Assembly: GCA_964470035.1 (NCBI GenBank)
Contig: CAYYBR010000001.1
Coordinates: 10,281 to 74,280, forward strand
DNA: 64,000 nucleotides
Direction: 5' to 3'
Origin: JAJRXG01 sp964470035
GTDB taxonomy: Bacteria; Bacteroidota; Bacteroidia; Chitinophagales; Saprospiraceae
The translations under genes and the position numbers were made by a program. Positions 43,474-51,354 of the stretch are shown here, in pieces (within the stretch, counting starts at the first letter, position 1; each line of letters begins with the position of its first letter). The notes below the pieces were generated by a model. The model did no database searches. It was not told where the DNA came from and worked only from the letters and a program-made list of their open reading frames with translations.

Positions 43474-43508
43474 AAAAAGAAAAGGAGAAGCCCCAGTGGA
43501 GCCCCTCC
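43474..43508 (-). terminator. Rho-independent terminator after the small outer-membrane gene
   Basis: On the minus strand GGAGGGGCTCC pairs with GGGGCTTCTCC (with G-U pairs, 3-nt loop), followed by TTTTCTTTTT. It separates the small outer-membrane gene from the glycerophosphodiesterase gene. Confidence 0.75.
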
Positions 43509-43540
43509 TTAATATCGGTTTATGACTATTTCTTAATTCG

Positions 43541-43984
43541 CTAGAAGTATACTCCACCAGATATGGCAAAGCCAGAGCCTCCACCTATCACGATCTTTGG
43601 TTCTATATATAGTTCTAAACCATCACTTATAGGCAGGGTGCCAATGATGCCTAGGTTAAGACCAACGTCGCTAGCAGATACCCCAAATGCACTTACTCTG
43701 AAAATGTTTAACCCTGCAAAAGGAGCTAGAGCAAATGATTCTACTTCACCTAAGTCTAATCCATGGTAGTGTACATCAGCATCTATACTCCAACTCGAAA
43801 AACCTGATGAGAAGTAGTAATTAAATGTCCCTTGTCCTGCGATATCCTCTGAGAATACATTATGGGCTCTTCCTTGAATTCCCAAATCCTCAAAGAACTG
43901 AAGGCCTCCTCCAAACTTGAATTGGGCTGATGTGGCGACACTTAGTCCAATCATACATACTGCTAATGTCAATATTCGTTTCAT
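43541..43984 (-). CDS. Small outer-membrane beta-barrel-like protein
   Basis: This 147-residue protein has a clear signal peptide (ILTLAVCMIGLSVATSAQ) and a mature part of alternating hydrophobic strands (FGGGLQFFED, GTFNYYFSSGFSSWSIDADV, YIEPKIVIGGG) ending in a tyrosine-phenylalanine, as in outer-membrane barrels. It is short for an eight-stranded barrel. No specific function can be assigned. It has its own terminator. Confidence 0.65.
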   Translation of the reverse strand: MKRILTLAVCMIGLSVATSAQFKFGGGLQFFEDLGIQGRAHNVFSEDIAGQGTFNYYFSSGFSSWSIDADVHYHGLDLGEVESFALAPFAGLNIFRVSAFGVSASDVGLNLGIIGTLPISDGLELYIEPKIVIGGGSGFAISGGVYF

Positions 43985-44127
43985 GTTGTTAAGATTTTAT
44001 TGGTTATTACGGATGCAAAGTAAGTATAATCCGTACGATCATTTATACCCATATTCGGCTATTTTTTTGAGAAATGATTGTATAAGTACTTTTCGATAAT
44101 ACAGTTATGTATGTAATATTTTATAAT

Positions 44128-44140
44128 ATTTGCGAAAGCG
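44128..44140 (-). repeat. Variant 13-mer CGCTTTCGCAAAT, copy 2
   Basis: Same two-base variant as at 27609, on the minus strand at the 5' edge of ftsX. It coincides with the candidate TTG start and with a near-consensus -7 element. Confidence 0.6.
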
Positions 44141-44987
44141 TTTTCAAGAATCTTCTAATCGTATGCGAGCTAACCGGCTCTTAATGAACATCGTCATAGC
44201 ATCCATCCTTGGTTTTGCTATCTGTCTACTTATTGTATCCATCACGATACCTCGCCAGATACAGTCCAGTGCAGTTTTTGTGGCGGAGTTAGACAAGGAT
44301 GTCAAGCCAGGTCAAAGGATGAGTGCCGAGAGCTTACTCAAGGATATCGAGCACGTGGATGCGAGTAGCATAACAGTAGTGACAGCTGGAGAAGCCCTCG
44401 AGTCTATGAGACAAGAGATGCCGGAGCTAGAATATCTATCTGATAATCCCTTCAGGGATATTATCACTTTCACCACGCGAGATCTAAAAACCCAGCAAAT
44501 CGCTCAGTGGACACGTCAGATCACAGATATATCGGGTATAAAGGAAGTATATTATGATCAAGCCCTATTAGAGGCGCTTGCACAGGATACTGGCAAGCCT
44601 AGGTTGGGTGTGATATCATTAGCACTGCTGGTCTTGATAGGCTCACTGATCATCATGGCGCTTCGGATAAAACGAGATTTGAGATCCTATCATGAGGAGG
44701 CTAAGATCCTTTCTCTAGCAGGATCAAGTGACGATGACTTGATAAGACACCGGAGATCATGGTCTACAAAGTGGGGCGCTATAACTGCTGGACTGGCGAG
44801 TTTGGTGATGCTGGTTAACATATTATTTATGAACACTACTTTGCTAGATGGTATAGAAATCACGTTATTGCAAAGTATAATATCTATAGCCATCATGGCT
44901 GTGATGGTGATCGGGGCACATACCCTAGTGACCCATCAGTCCTTGAAGGCATATTTTGCTCAACTTAATCCATCAGTCAGAACGTGA
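44130..44987 (+). CDS. ftsX: Cell-division protein FtsX-like permease
   Basis: This 285-residue membrane protein has an N-terminal helix (about 19-40), an extracellular domain with ITVVTAGEALESMRQEMPELEYL and DNPFRD, and three C-terminal helices, the FtsX layout. With FtsE, FtsX transmits ATP hydrolysis to peptidoglycan hydrolases at division; ftsE is not in the window. The start is uncertain: TTG at 44130 keeps a family-like basic N terminus, while ATG at 44163 would fit a promoter at about 44123-44133. It leads the operon DUF3098-uppP-truB-gldAFG. Confidence 0.87.
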   Translation: MRKRFQESSNRMRANRLLMNIVIASILGFAICLLIVSITIPRQIQSSAVFVAELDKDVKPGQRMSAESLLKDIEHVDASSITVVTAGEALESMRQEMPELEYLSDNPFRDIITFTTRDLKTQQIAQWTRQITDISGIKEVYYDQALLEALAQDTGKPRLGVISLALLVLIGSLIIMALRIKRDLRSYHEEAKILSLAGSSDDDLIRHRRSWSTKWGAITAGLASLVMLVNILFMNTTLLDGIEITLLQSIISIAIMAVMVIGAHTLVTHQSLKAYFAQLNPSVRT

Positions 44988-45358
44988 CAGATAAAAAGAA
45001 AAAGGTCATCGCGACAGGCAAGAAAAACTCTGCTGGCAAGCAGAAAAAAGTCATCAGTACGAACGACAAGAGTTCTGCACGGAAGGAAAAGAAGAAACTG
45101 AAACCAACTCAATCCAGAAAGAAGAAGGCTTCACAATCTAAGTCGTCGGATACTTTGGTTTTTGGTCGTGATAATTATAAGTGGATGCTGATAGGTCTAG
45201 CTGTTATTATCTTAGGGTTCTTTTTGATGGCCGGAGGCTCCATGCCTAGTCCTGATGTCTGGGATGAAAGTCTGATCTATAGCCACAGACGTATAACACT
45301 AGCTCCTATAGTACTCTTAATAGGTCTCGGCATAGAGGTCTATGCGATTTTCAGATAA
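44984..45358 (+). CDS. DUF3098 membrane protein
   Basis: This 124-residue protein has a lysine/serine-rich disordered N-terminal half and the DUF3098 domain at the end: FGRDNYKWMLIGLAVIILGF as first membrane helix, SMPSPDVWDESLIYSHRR, and a second helix ending in EVYAIFR. The GTG start overlaps the ftsX stop by four bases. The order ftsX-DUF3098-uppP is conserved in Bacteroidota, suggesting a role with division or wall synthesis; the biochemical function is unknown. Confidence 0.88.
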   Translation: MTDKKKKVIATGKKNSAGKQKKVISTNDKSSARKEKKKLKPTQSRKKKASQSKSSDTLVFGRDNYKWMLIGLAVIILGFFLMAGGSMPSPDVWDESLIYSHRRITLAPIVLLIGLGIEVYAIFR

Positions 45359-45364
45359 GATTCG

Positions 45365-46162
45365 ATGACTGATATCTTCAGATCAGCACTGTTAGGTCTA
45401 GTACAGGGGCTTACTGAGTTTTTACCTGTGAGCAGTAGTGGTCATCTTGAGATTCTCAATGCTCTGCTAGGATCCTCAGAAAGTTTGGATTCTGATCTTG
45501 CTATGGTTGTCCTTGTACATGTAGGGACTGCGCTCAGTATACTCTATGTATTCAGAAAAGATATCTGGCAGATCCTAAAGGATGTTTTCTCTTTGAAGTG
45601 GACTGATGAGAGCCGCCTAGCCATAGAGATCTTGATTTCTATGATACCTGCACTGATCATAGGGTTGGCATTTGAAGATCAGCTAGAAAGCTTATTTAGT
45701 GGAGGTATCTGGATGGTAGGCATCTCCCTGATATGTACAGGTCTGGTTCTTTGGGTTACCCCTAATATCAAGGATCAGAAGGAGCCAGTAGGATATAAAA
45801 AAGCCGTATTGATAGGCGTGGCACAAGCTGTAGCTGTGCTGCCGGGTATATCTAGAAGTGGGATGACCATAGCAGCGGCTCTGATGCTAGGAGTTGGTAA
45901 AAAAGAGGCGGCGCGGTTTTCTTTTTTGATGGTCTTGCCAGTCATATTAGGAAAGGCCCTGCTTGATATTATCGGTGGAGAGTGGGCAGTAGGAAGTGAT
46001 CAAATGGTGCCAGTTATGACTGCGCTTGTGGTCTCATTTTTTGTTGGAGTGATAGCATGTACTTGGATGATAAAGCTTGTTCAAAACTCCAGCTTGCGAT
46101 ACTTTGCTATCTACTGTGTTGTCATTGGTGCTATCGCCCTAGGAGCTGGCGTATATGGATAA
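45365..46162 (+). CDS. uppP: Undecaprenyl-diphosphate phosphatase UppP/BacA
   Basis: This 265-residue integral membrane enzyme has both family signatures: GLVQGLTEFLPVSSSGHLEI near the N terminus (catalytic Glu and Ser) and LPGISRSGMTIAAALMLG (catalytic Arg). It dephosphorylates undecaprenyl pyrophosphate so the lipid carrier can be reused in peptidoglycan and polysaccharide synthesis, and confers low-level bacitracin resistance. It overlaps truB by eight bases. Confidence 0.95.
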   Translation: MTDIFRSALLGLVQGLTEFLPVSSSGHLEILNALLGSSESLDSDLAMVVLVHVGTALSILYVFRKDIWQILKDVFSLKWTDESRLAIEILISMIPALIIGLAFEDQLESLFSGGIWMVGISLICTGLVLWVTPNIKDQKEPVGYKKAVLIGVAQAVAVLPGISRSGMTIAAALMLGVGKKEAARFSFLMVLPVILGKALLDIIGGEWAVGSDQMVPVMTALVVSFFVGVIACTWMIKLVQNSSLRYFAIYCVVIGAIALGAGVYG

Positions 46163-46883
46163 CATCATCTCGAAAGGCACAAGGATAACTGCACAGCATC
46201 TGCATGATGGCGCTATGCTACTCGTTGATAAACCGATAGAGTGGACCTCTTTTGATGTCGTCAATAAACTGCGCTATACTATCAGACATCGACTCGGGCG
46301 GAAAAAATATAAAGTAGGCCATACGGGTACGCTTGACCCACTTGCTACAGGACTGTTGCTTATATGTATCAGTAAGTATACGAAGAGGATAGAAGGTCTG
46401 ATGGGGCTGGATAAGGCATATGAAGCAGTCGTACATCTTGGTATGGATACACCATCTATGGATGCCGAATCACTACCTCATATATATTATCCTGATACGG
46501 AGATCACCGAAGAACAAATCCAAGAACTTCAAGAGCGCTTTACAGGTACGATATCTCAGTTGCCTCCTATGTTTAGCGCCATTAAGGTGGATGGTCAAGC
46601 TCTATACAAAAGTGCTCGTCAAGGGAAGGTAGTAGAGCGACCTGCCAGAGATATCACCATCCATCGTCTTACTTGTCAACTTCAAAGTCCGTATCACCTA
46701 AGTTTGTCTACTACATGTAGTAAAGGGACGTACATCAGAGTCTTAGCAGAAGATATGGCACACCACCTTGGTACGGGTGGCTACCTATCATATTTGCGAC
46801 GTACAAAGATCGGTACATACGACGTTAATGATGCATATACTGTAGAGGACTTGGTCCAGCTTATTCAACAGGTTGAACTTTAG
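46155..46883 (+). CDS. truB: tRNA pseudouridine-55 synthase TruB
   Basis: This 242-residue enzyme has LVDKPIEWTSFDVVNKLR, GHTGTLDPLATGLLLI with the catalytic Asp, and YEAVVHLGMDTPSMDAE, plus RTKIGTYDVNDA. It makes pseudouridine 55 in the T loop of tRNAs. The C-terminal PUA domain of some TruB proteins is absent, as is usual for shorter members. It sits in the operon after uppP with an eight-base overlap. Confidence 0.95.
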   Translation: MDNIISKGTRITAQHLHDGAMLLVDKPIEWTSFDVVNKLRYTIRHRLGRKKYKVGHTGTLDPLATGLLLICISKYTKRIEGLMGLDKAYEAVVHLGMDTPSMDAESLPHIYYPDTEITEEQIQELQERFTGTISQLPPMFSAIKVDGQALYKSARQGKVVERPARDITIHRLTCQLQSPYHLSLSTTCSKGTYIRVLAEDMAHHLGTGGYLSYLRRTKIGTYDVNDAYTVEDLVQLIQQVEL

Positions 46884-46889
46884 CTATAT

Positions 46890-47744
46890 ATGATTCTTAG
46901 TGCACAGCAAATCCGTAAATCTTATGGTTCTCAAGTAGTACTTGATGATATAGATATCACCCTAGAGAAGGGGACTATCACTGGACTTCTCGGACGCAAT
47001 GGCGCAGGTAAAAGCACTTTGTTAAAGATTATATCGGGTATCAACAAACCAGATGGAGGAAAGGTAGACCTCCAAAACTTAGATATCGCATACATGTCTG
47101 AGCGCAATCCGCTCTATCCCCATATGTATGTCACCGAGTATCTAAGTTGGATAGCAGCTGTCAAGTCAGTGGAAGACAAACCTTCGAGGTTAGCTTGGGC
47201 AGTGACCATGGCAGGCCTTGAGGAGGTAAAGGGGAAAAAGATCAGCCAACTGTCTAAAGGTTTTCGACAAAGAGTGGGGCTGGCAGCTACTATCATAAGT
47301 GATCCGGATGTGATCATCTTAGACGAACCGATTAACGGACTTGATCCGGTTCAAATCAAGGAGTACCGAGCACTCATCAAGTCTTTATCAAGTGATAAAA
47401 TCGTCATCCTTTCTTCTCACCTCCTGCAAGAGATCGAAGCCATATGTGATGAGGTACTGATGATCCAGGATGGTCAGATATCAAGACATATCACGAAGGA
47501 CAAAGGCGAGCATCAAACTTACTATATCGCCCTTTCTTTAGATCAATCGATAGATACGACTTCTCTAGACAGCTTGGAGCACGTTACCTATGTGGAAGAA
47601 AAGGGATCCTGTGATTACCTTATCGAGGTCTCGGCTTCTGAGGATATAAGATTAGAAGTTTTTGATGTTGTGATAGCAGCCGGATGTCGGATCAAGGAGT
47701 TGTCACGTAAGAGTAGGAGTTTACAAGAGATATTTGATAACTGA
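46890..47744 (+). CDS. gldA: Gliding ABC transporter ATP-binding protein GldA
   Basis: This 284-residue ATPase has Walker A GRNGAGKST, Q-loop-region YMSERNPLYPHMYVTEYL, signature LSKGFRQRVGLA, Walker B VIILDEPINGLDP, and an H-loop histidine in SSHLLQEIE. The C-terminal extension and the adjacent gldF and gldG identify it as GldA. The GldA-GldF-GldG transporter is required for gliding and surface-polymer functions in Flavobacterium; its substrate is not known. It follows truB by 6 nt and overlaps gldF by one base. Confidence 0.9.
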   Translation: MILSAQQIRKSYGSQVVLDDIDITLEKGTITGLLGRNGAGKSTLLKIISGINKPDGGKVDLQNLDIAYMSERNPLYPHMYVTEYLSWIAAVKSVEDKPSRLAWAVTMAGLEEVKGKKISQLSKGFRQRVGLAATIISDPDVIILDEPINGLDPVQIKEYRALIKSLSSDKIVILSSHLLQEIEAICDEVLMIQDGQISRHITKDKGEHQTYYIALSLDQSIDTTSLDSLEHVTYVEEKGSCDYLIEVSASEDIRLEVFDVVIAAGCRIKELSRKSRSLQEIFDN

Positions 47745-48475
47745 TGATAGCATTGATATCTAAAGAATGGAAGGACTTTTGGTCGAACAGTTTCAGCCTC
47801 ATCTCAGTAGGTGTGATTATACTGTTGACTTTTCTTTTTCTATGGATATTTCCAGACTCTAGTTACAACTCTTATGGATATGCGGAGCCGGACCTCTACT
47901 TCGTCTTCATGTCTTATCTTTTGCTTTTTATAGTGCCTGCTTTTGCTGTCGGATTTCTAGCTACAGAATATAGATATGGCACGGAAGAACTCATCCGATC
48001 TCTGGGCATCAAATGGAGGAATGCCCTCTTGGCTAAGTTTGTTGCTGGGATACTTGTGCTCGCCCTGATACTTGTCCTCACTTATGCCCACTTATGGGTG
48101 ATCGGCGATCTCGCCGTTATAGATAATGGAGCTGGAGGCACTCAGCTGATCAGTTCATACATAGGTCTACTTGGCATCGGTGGAGTGTACATCGCATTAT
48201 CTCTATTGATAACCTCTATGGTAAGACAGACTACCGCTTCTTATCTGCTATCCGTCTTCATTTGTTTTATGATTTATATAGGTATCTCATGGATCGGAGC
48301 ACTGGATGTTTTTTCTTCAGATATACAGTACAGTATAGAAAGATGGAGCTTATCATATCATGCAGACCAGCTTGCGAGAGGTATACTTAGATTGTCGAGT
48401 GTCATTTACGTAAGTGCTATCATCATCTGGTCGTTATGGATGTCCGCTTATCGACTTAATACAAGAGAGATCTAG
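47744..48475 (+). CDS. gldF: Gliding ABC transporter permease GldF
   Basis: This 243-residue protein has six membrane helices, beginning with LISKEWKDFWSNSFSLISVGVI, the N-terminal amphipathic segment typical of ABC-2 permeases, and GTEELIRSLGIKWR between helices 2 and 3. The position between gldA and gldG fixes its identity. It forms the transmembrane part of the gliding-associated ABC transporter. Confidence 0.9.
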   Translation: MIALISKEWKDFWSNSFSLISVGVIILLTFLFLWIFPDSSYNSYGYAEPDLYFVFMSYLLLFIVPAFAVGFLATEYRYGTEELIRSLGIKWRNALLAKFVAGILVLALILVLTYAHLWVIGDLAVIDNGAGGTQLISSYIGLLGIGGVYIALSLLITSMVRQTTASYLLSVFICFMIYIGISWIGALDVFSSDIQYSIERWSLSYHADQLARGILRLSSVIYVSAIIIWSLWMSAYRLNTREI

Positions 48476-48476
48476 G

Positions 48477-50159
48477 ATGAAAGAGTATAAGTTGACCCGT
48501 GTTTTGCTCTCAGTGATTCTATTAGTCCTCGTCGTGTTACTTTCTCGATGGGTAGATCTGCGCTGGGATCTGACCGCTGATAAGCGATATACCTTAGCTC
48601 CTGAGGCGGCAGAGCTGGTGAGACATCTGGATGAAGAACTAGTGATCACCTCGTTGCTAGAAGGTGAAGTGCCCAGCAGTTTTAGATTACTCAAATCCTA
48701 CATAGATGACTACCTGTTTGAGCTGAAGAGATATAACTCTAACATCCAGATCGTCTACAAAGATGTACTCAGTGGCACGCCTGAAGAGAAAGAGGTTTTT
48801 CAGTCTTTTCTTTCTGAGCGGGGAGTGGTGCCGATCAGAAGACAGGTAGCTAGTGATGAGGAGGTCAATCAAAACTTGTTATATCCCTACCTCTCTATCC
48901 ACACCGACGATGATATCACTTTCGTAAATCTTTTAGAAAGAGGATCTATCGAATCCACAGAAGAAGAAAGTCTCGTGGATGCACAGTTAGCTTTTGAGTC
49001 TAACCTGCTGAGGGCTATCCAAAAAATCACGCGAAAGTCGACTCCAGATATCCATATACTAGGTTCAGCTGCTGAACTTTTGGCGGAGGGCTGTGCCCGA
49101 GATAATAGGTTTGACAGCTATCGGTATGTAGCCAGTGATGCTGCGAAGATTCTTTCTGATGTAGAAGCGGTAGATGGCATAATATGCGTGGTCAAAAAAG
49201 AAGATCTACCGAGGGAAGAGCTTTTAGCGCTAGACATAGCTGCTGGCAAGGGTATACCTGTCATATGGGCGATAGATAAGACAGATGTCACCCTCGATAG
49301 CTTGAGAGGAGTAGAAGCTAACTATCTAGCCATCTCTCACGAATATGGAGTTGAAGATTACTTATTCAGAAGTGGACTGAAGATCGCGCCTTCGCTGATC
49401 ATGGATATACAATCATCTAGGATACCTCAAGTTATCAATAGTGGGGCTGTGGGCGCTCAGACTAGATTACTGCCTTATCCTTTTCATCCAGTTATACTTA
49501 CAGGAGCATCTAACCCCGTACATGCTCGACTCGTGAGTCCATTAAGCACATATTTTGCTTCTCCTATCCAACTTCTTGAGTATCCTAAGTCTGTTATGAA
49601 GACGCCTTTACTGAGCACGGGTTCTTATACCAAGGTGATATCTACACCATATCTGTTGGATTTTGCCTTTATGCAAAAGGCGCCAGATCCGAAGGAGTAT
49701 AATAGAGGAGAGCAGTTGATCTCTGTAGAAATAGAGGGAAGAGTAAAGCCCTACTTTCAAAACAGGCTAACAACAGAAGACATATCCTTGCTCGACCAAT
49801 ATGACATCACCTATAATACGGATAGCCAGTATATCCATCAGATCGTCATATCTGATGTAGACTGGTTGATGCCATCAAGTAGTCAGAGAGGGTTTTTCCC
49901 AGTAGGGTATAATGCCTATGAGAACCAGATGTATGATGCTAACGCAGAGTTGCTTGTTAACCTGATCGAATATCTTGTTGATGGAGATGATCTCATAGCA
50001 TTAAAAGAAAAATTCTCGAGCATCTCTTATCTGGATCGCCAAAAGCTTGCTAGCCAAACTTCGTGGTATTACTTTATCTTACTTGGTCTACCTTTGATAG
50101 CATTGATGTGTCTATACATCTGCTATCACTTAGTAAGACGGCGCAAGTATGCTTTATAA
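48477..50159 (+). CDS. gldG: Gliding-associated ABC transporter substrate-binding protein GldG
   Basis: The ATG at 48477, two bases after the gldF stop, gives 560 residues. It has an N-terminal membrane helix (VLLSVILLVLVVLLSRW), the ABC-type uncharacterised transport domain (DLRWDLTADKRYTLAPEA, a hallmark of GldG/IFT52-like proteins), and a C-terminal helix (YYFILLGLPLIALMCLYI) with an RRRK end. GldG works with GldA and GldF in gliding. It overlaps the next gene by 11 bases. Confidence 0.92.
   Translation: MKEYKLTRVLLSVILLVLVVLLSRWVDLRWDLTADKRYTLAPEAAELVRHLDEELVITSLLEGEVPSSFRLLKSYIDDYLFELKRYNSNIQIVYKDVLSGTPEEKEVFQSFLSERGVVPIRRQVASDEEVNQNLLYPYLSIHTDDDITFVNLLERGSIESTEEESLVDAQLAFESNLLRAIQKITRKSTPDIHILGSAAELLAEGCARDNRFDSYRYVASDAAKILSDVEAVDGIICVVKKEDLPREELLALDIAAGKGIPVIWAIDKTDVTLDSLRGVEANYLAISHEYGVEDYLFRSGLKIAPSLIMDIQSSRIPQVINSGAVGAQTRLLPYPFHPVILTGASNPVHARLVSPLSTYFASPIQLLEYPKSVMKTPLLSTGSYTKVISTPYLLDFAFMQKAPDPKEYNRGEQLISVEIEGRVKPYFQNRLTTEDISLLDQYDITYNTDSQYIHQIVISDVDWLMPSSSQRGFFPVGYNAYENQMYDANAELLVNLIEYLVDGDDLIALKEKFSSISYLDRQKLASQTSWYYFILLGLPLIALMCLYICYHLVRRRKYAL
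48917..48929 (+). repeat. Dispersed 13-mer CACTTTCGTAAAT, copy 8
   Basis: Exact copy inside gldG, read as Thr-Phe-Val-Asn. Confidence 0.85.
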
Positions 50160-51297
50160 CTATCTCATCACATTTTTTTTGTTCCTGGTAGTCGGTGCTC
50201 ATGACATAGACTGGGGATTCTATGGTCACCGTCTGATCAACGAGACTGCAGTTTTTACTCTACCTGTCGACCTTATACCGCTGTACAAAGGCAATATCGA
50301 ATTCGTCAGGGAACACTCTGTCGATCCCGACAAAAGAAGACATGCTTCAAAGCTAGAAGCAGTAAGACACTATATCGACCTAGATATCTGGGGCGATTAT
50401 CCATTTGAAGAAGTACCTCGAAGATTTGAAGATGCTCTGCTCACTTACGGTACGGCGTATCTATTAAATACCCGTACACAGGATACCATCGATAGTTGGA
50501 CAGATGAAGAGGTCTGGACCGAACTTTTTACTTACGATCAAAAGAAGATCCTCGAAGAAAATCTGAAGTATAAGATATTTGAAACATTGGATCAAGGGTA
50601 TCTACAAGTGCCCAGAGCCTGGATGCCAAAAGACGTGGAAAGAGTAAGCCATAAGATCGTCTATGTCGAAAGATTTAGTGAGTACGGTATTTTGCCTTTT
50701 CATCTGGAGATATATCAAAACCGACTCACTAATGCATTTAAGCAAGAAGATTGGCCACTTGTGCTGCGGATAAGTACGGAGCTTGGTCATTACCTGTCCG
50801 ATGCTCACGTGCCTTTACATACCACCGAAAATTATAATGGCCAGCTGACTGGTCAAGATGGTATTCATGCCTTTTGGGAGAGTAGGATACCTGAGTTATT
50901 TGCTGTTGAGTCTTACGACTTGTTTGTCGGTCGAGCCAAATATATCGAAGATACGAAGGCTTACTTCTGGGATGTGGTCCTTGAGAGTCATACGTATGTA
51001 GATGAGGTCCTTTCTAAAGAATTAGAATTGCGTTCGACCTTTGCAAAGGATCGACAATATTGTTATGAAGAAAGAGGTGCTCGTACATCCCGTATGGAAT
51101 GCCAAGAATATGCTCAGGCGTACCAAGATGCTATGGAAGGCATGGTAGAGGACAGGATGCGGAAGTCGATCCAAGGTGTAGGATCATGTTGGTATACTGC
51201 CTGGGTCGATGCTGGGAGGCCGGACCTTTCACACTTTATACAATCCGCGACGATAGACACACTCGGGATACCGAAGATAGAAGAGATACATAAGTAA
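50149..51297 (+). CDS. Zinc-dependent S1/P1-nuclease or phospholipase C-like protein
   Basis: This 382-residue protein has a signal-like hydrophobic N terminus (NYLITFFLFLVVGAHD) and then WGFYGHRLIN, RHYIDLDIW, GHYLSDAHVPLHT and HAFWES. These tryptophan, histidine and aspartate positions match the trinuclear zinc site of the S1/P1 nuclease and zinc phospholipase C fold. It would act outside the cytoplasm on nucleic acids or phospholipids; the two cannot be separated by eye. It is the last gene of the ftsX-gldG operon, overlaps gldG by 11 bases, and is followed by a strong terminator. Confidence 0.8.
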   Translation: MLYNYLITFFLFLVVGAHDIDWGFYGHRLINETAVFTLPVDLIPLYKGNIEFVREHSVDPDKRRHASKLEAVRHYIDLDIWGDYPFEEVPRRFEDALLTYGTAYLLNTRTQDTIDSWTDEEVWTELFTYDQKKILEENLKYKIFETLDQGYLQVPRAWMPKDVERVSHKIVYVERFSEYGILPFHLEIYQNRLTNAFKQEDWPLVLRISTELGHYLSDAHVPLHTTENYNGQLTGQDGIHAFWESRIPELFAVESYDLFVGRAKYIEDTKAYFWDVVLESHTYVDEVLSKELELRSTFAKDRQYCYEERGARTSRMECQEYAQAYQDAMEGMVEDRMRKSIQGVGSCWYTAWVDAGRPDLSHFIQSATIDTLGIPKIEEIHK

Positions 51298-51302
51298 AAA
51301 AG

Positions 51303-51337
51303 AAAAGCCCCTTGATGCTATATCAAGGGGCTTTTTT
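51303..51337. terminator. Strong bidirectional terminator
   Basis: A perfect 14-bp stem (AAAAGCCCCTTGAT with ATCAAGGGGCTTTT) encloses a 5-nt loop, with T-rich flanks on both strands. It ends the gld operon and the convergent OmpA-type gene. Confidence 0.92.
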
Positions 51338-51354
51338 ATTCCGAGCAGTGTTAA

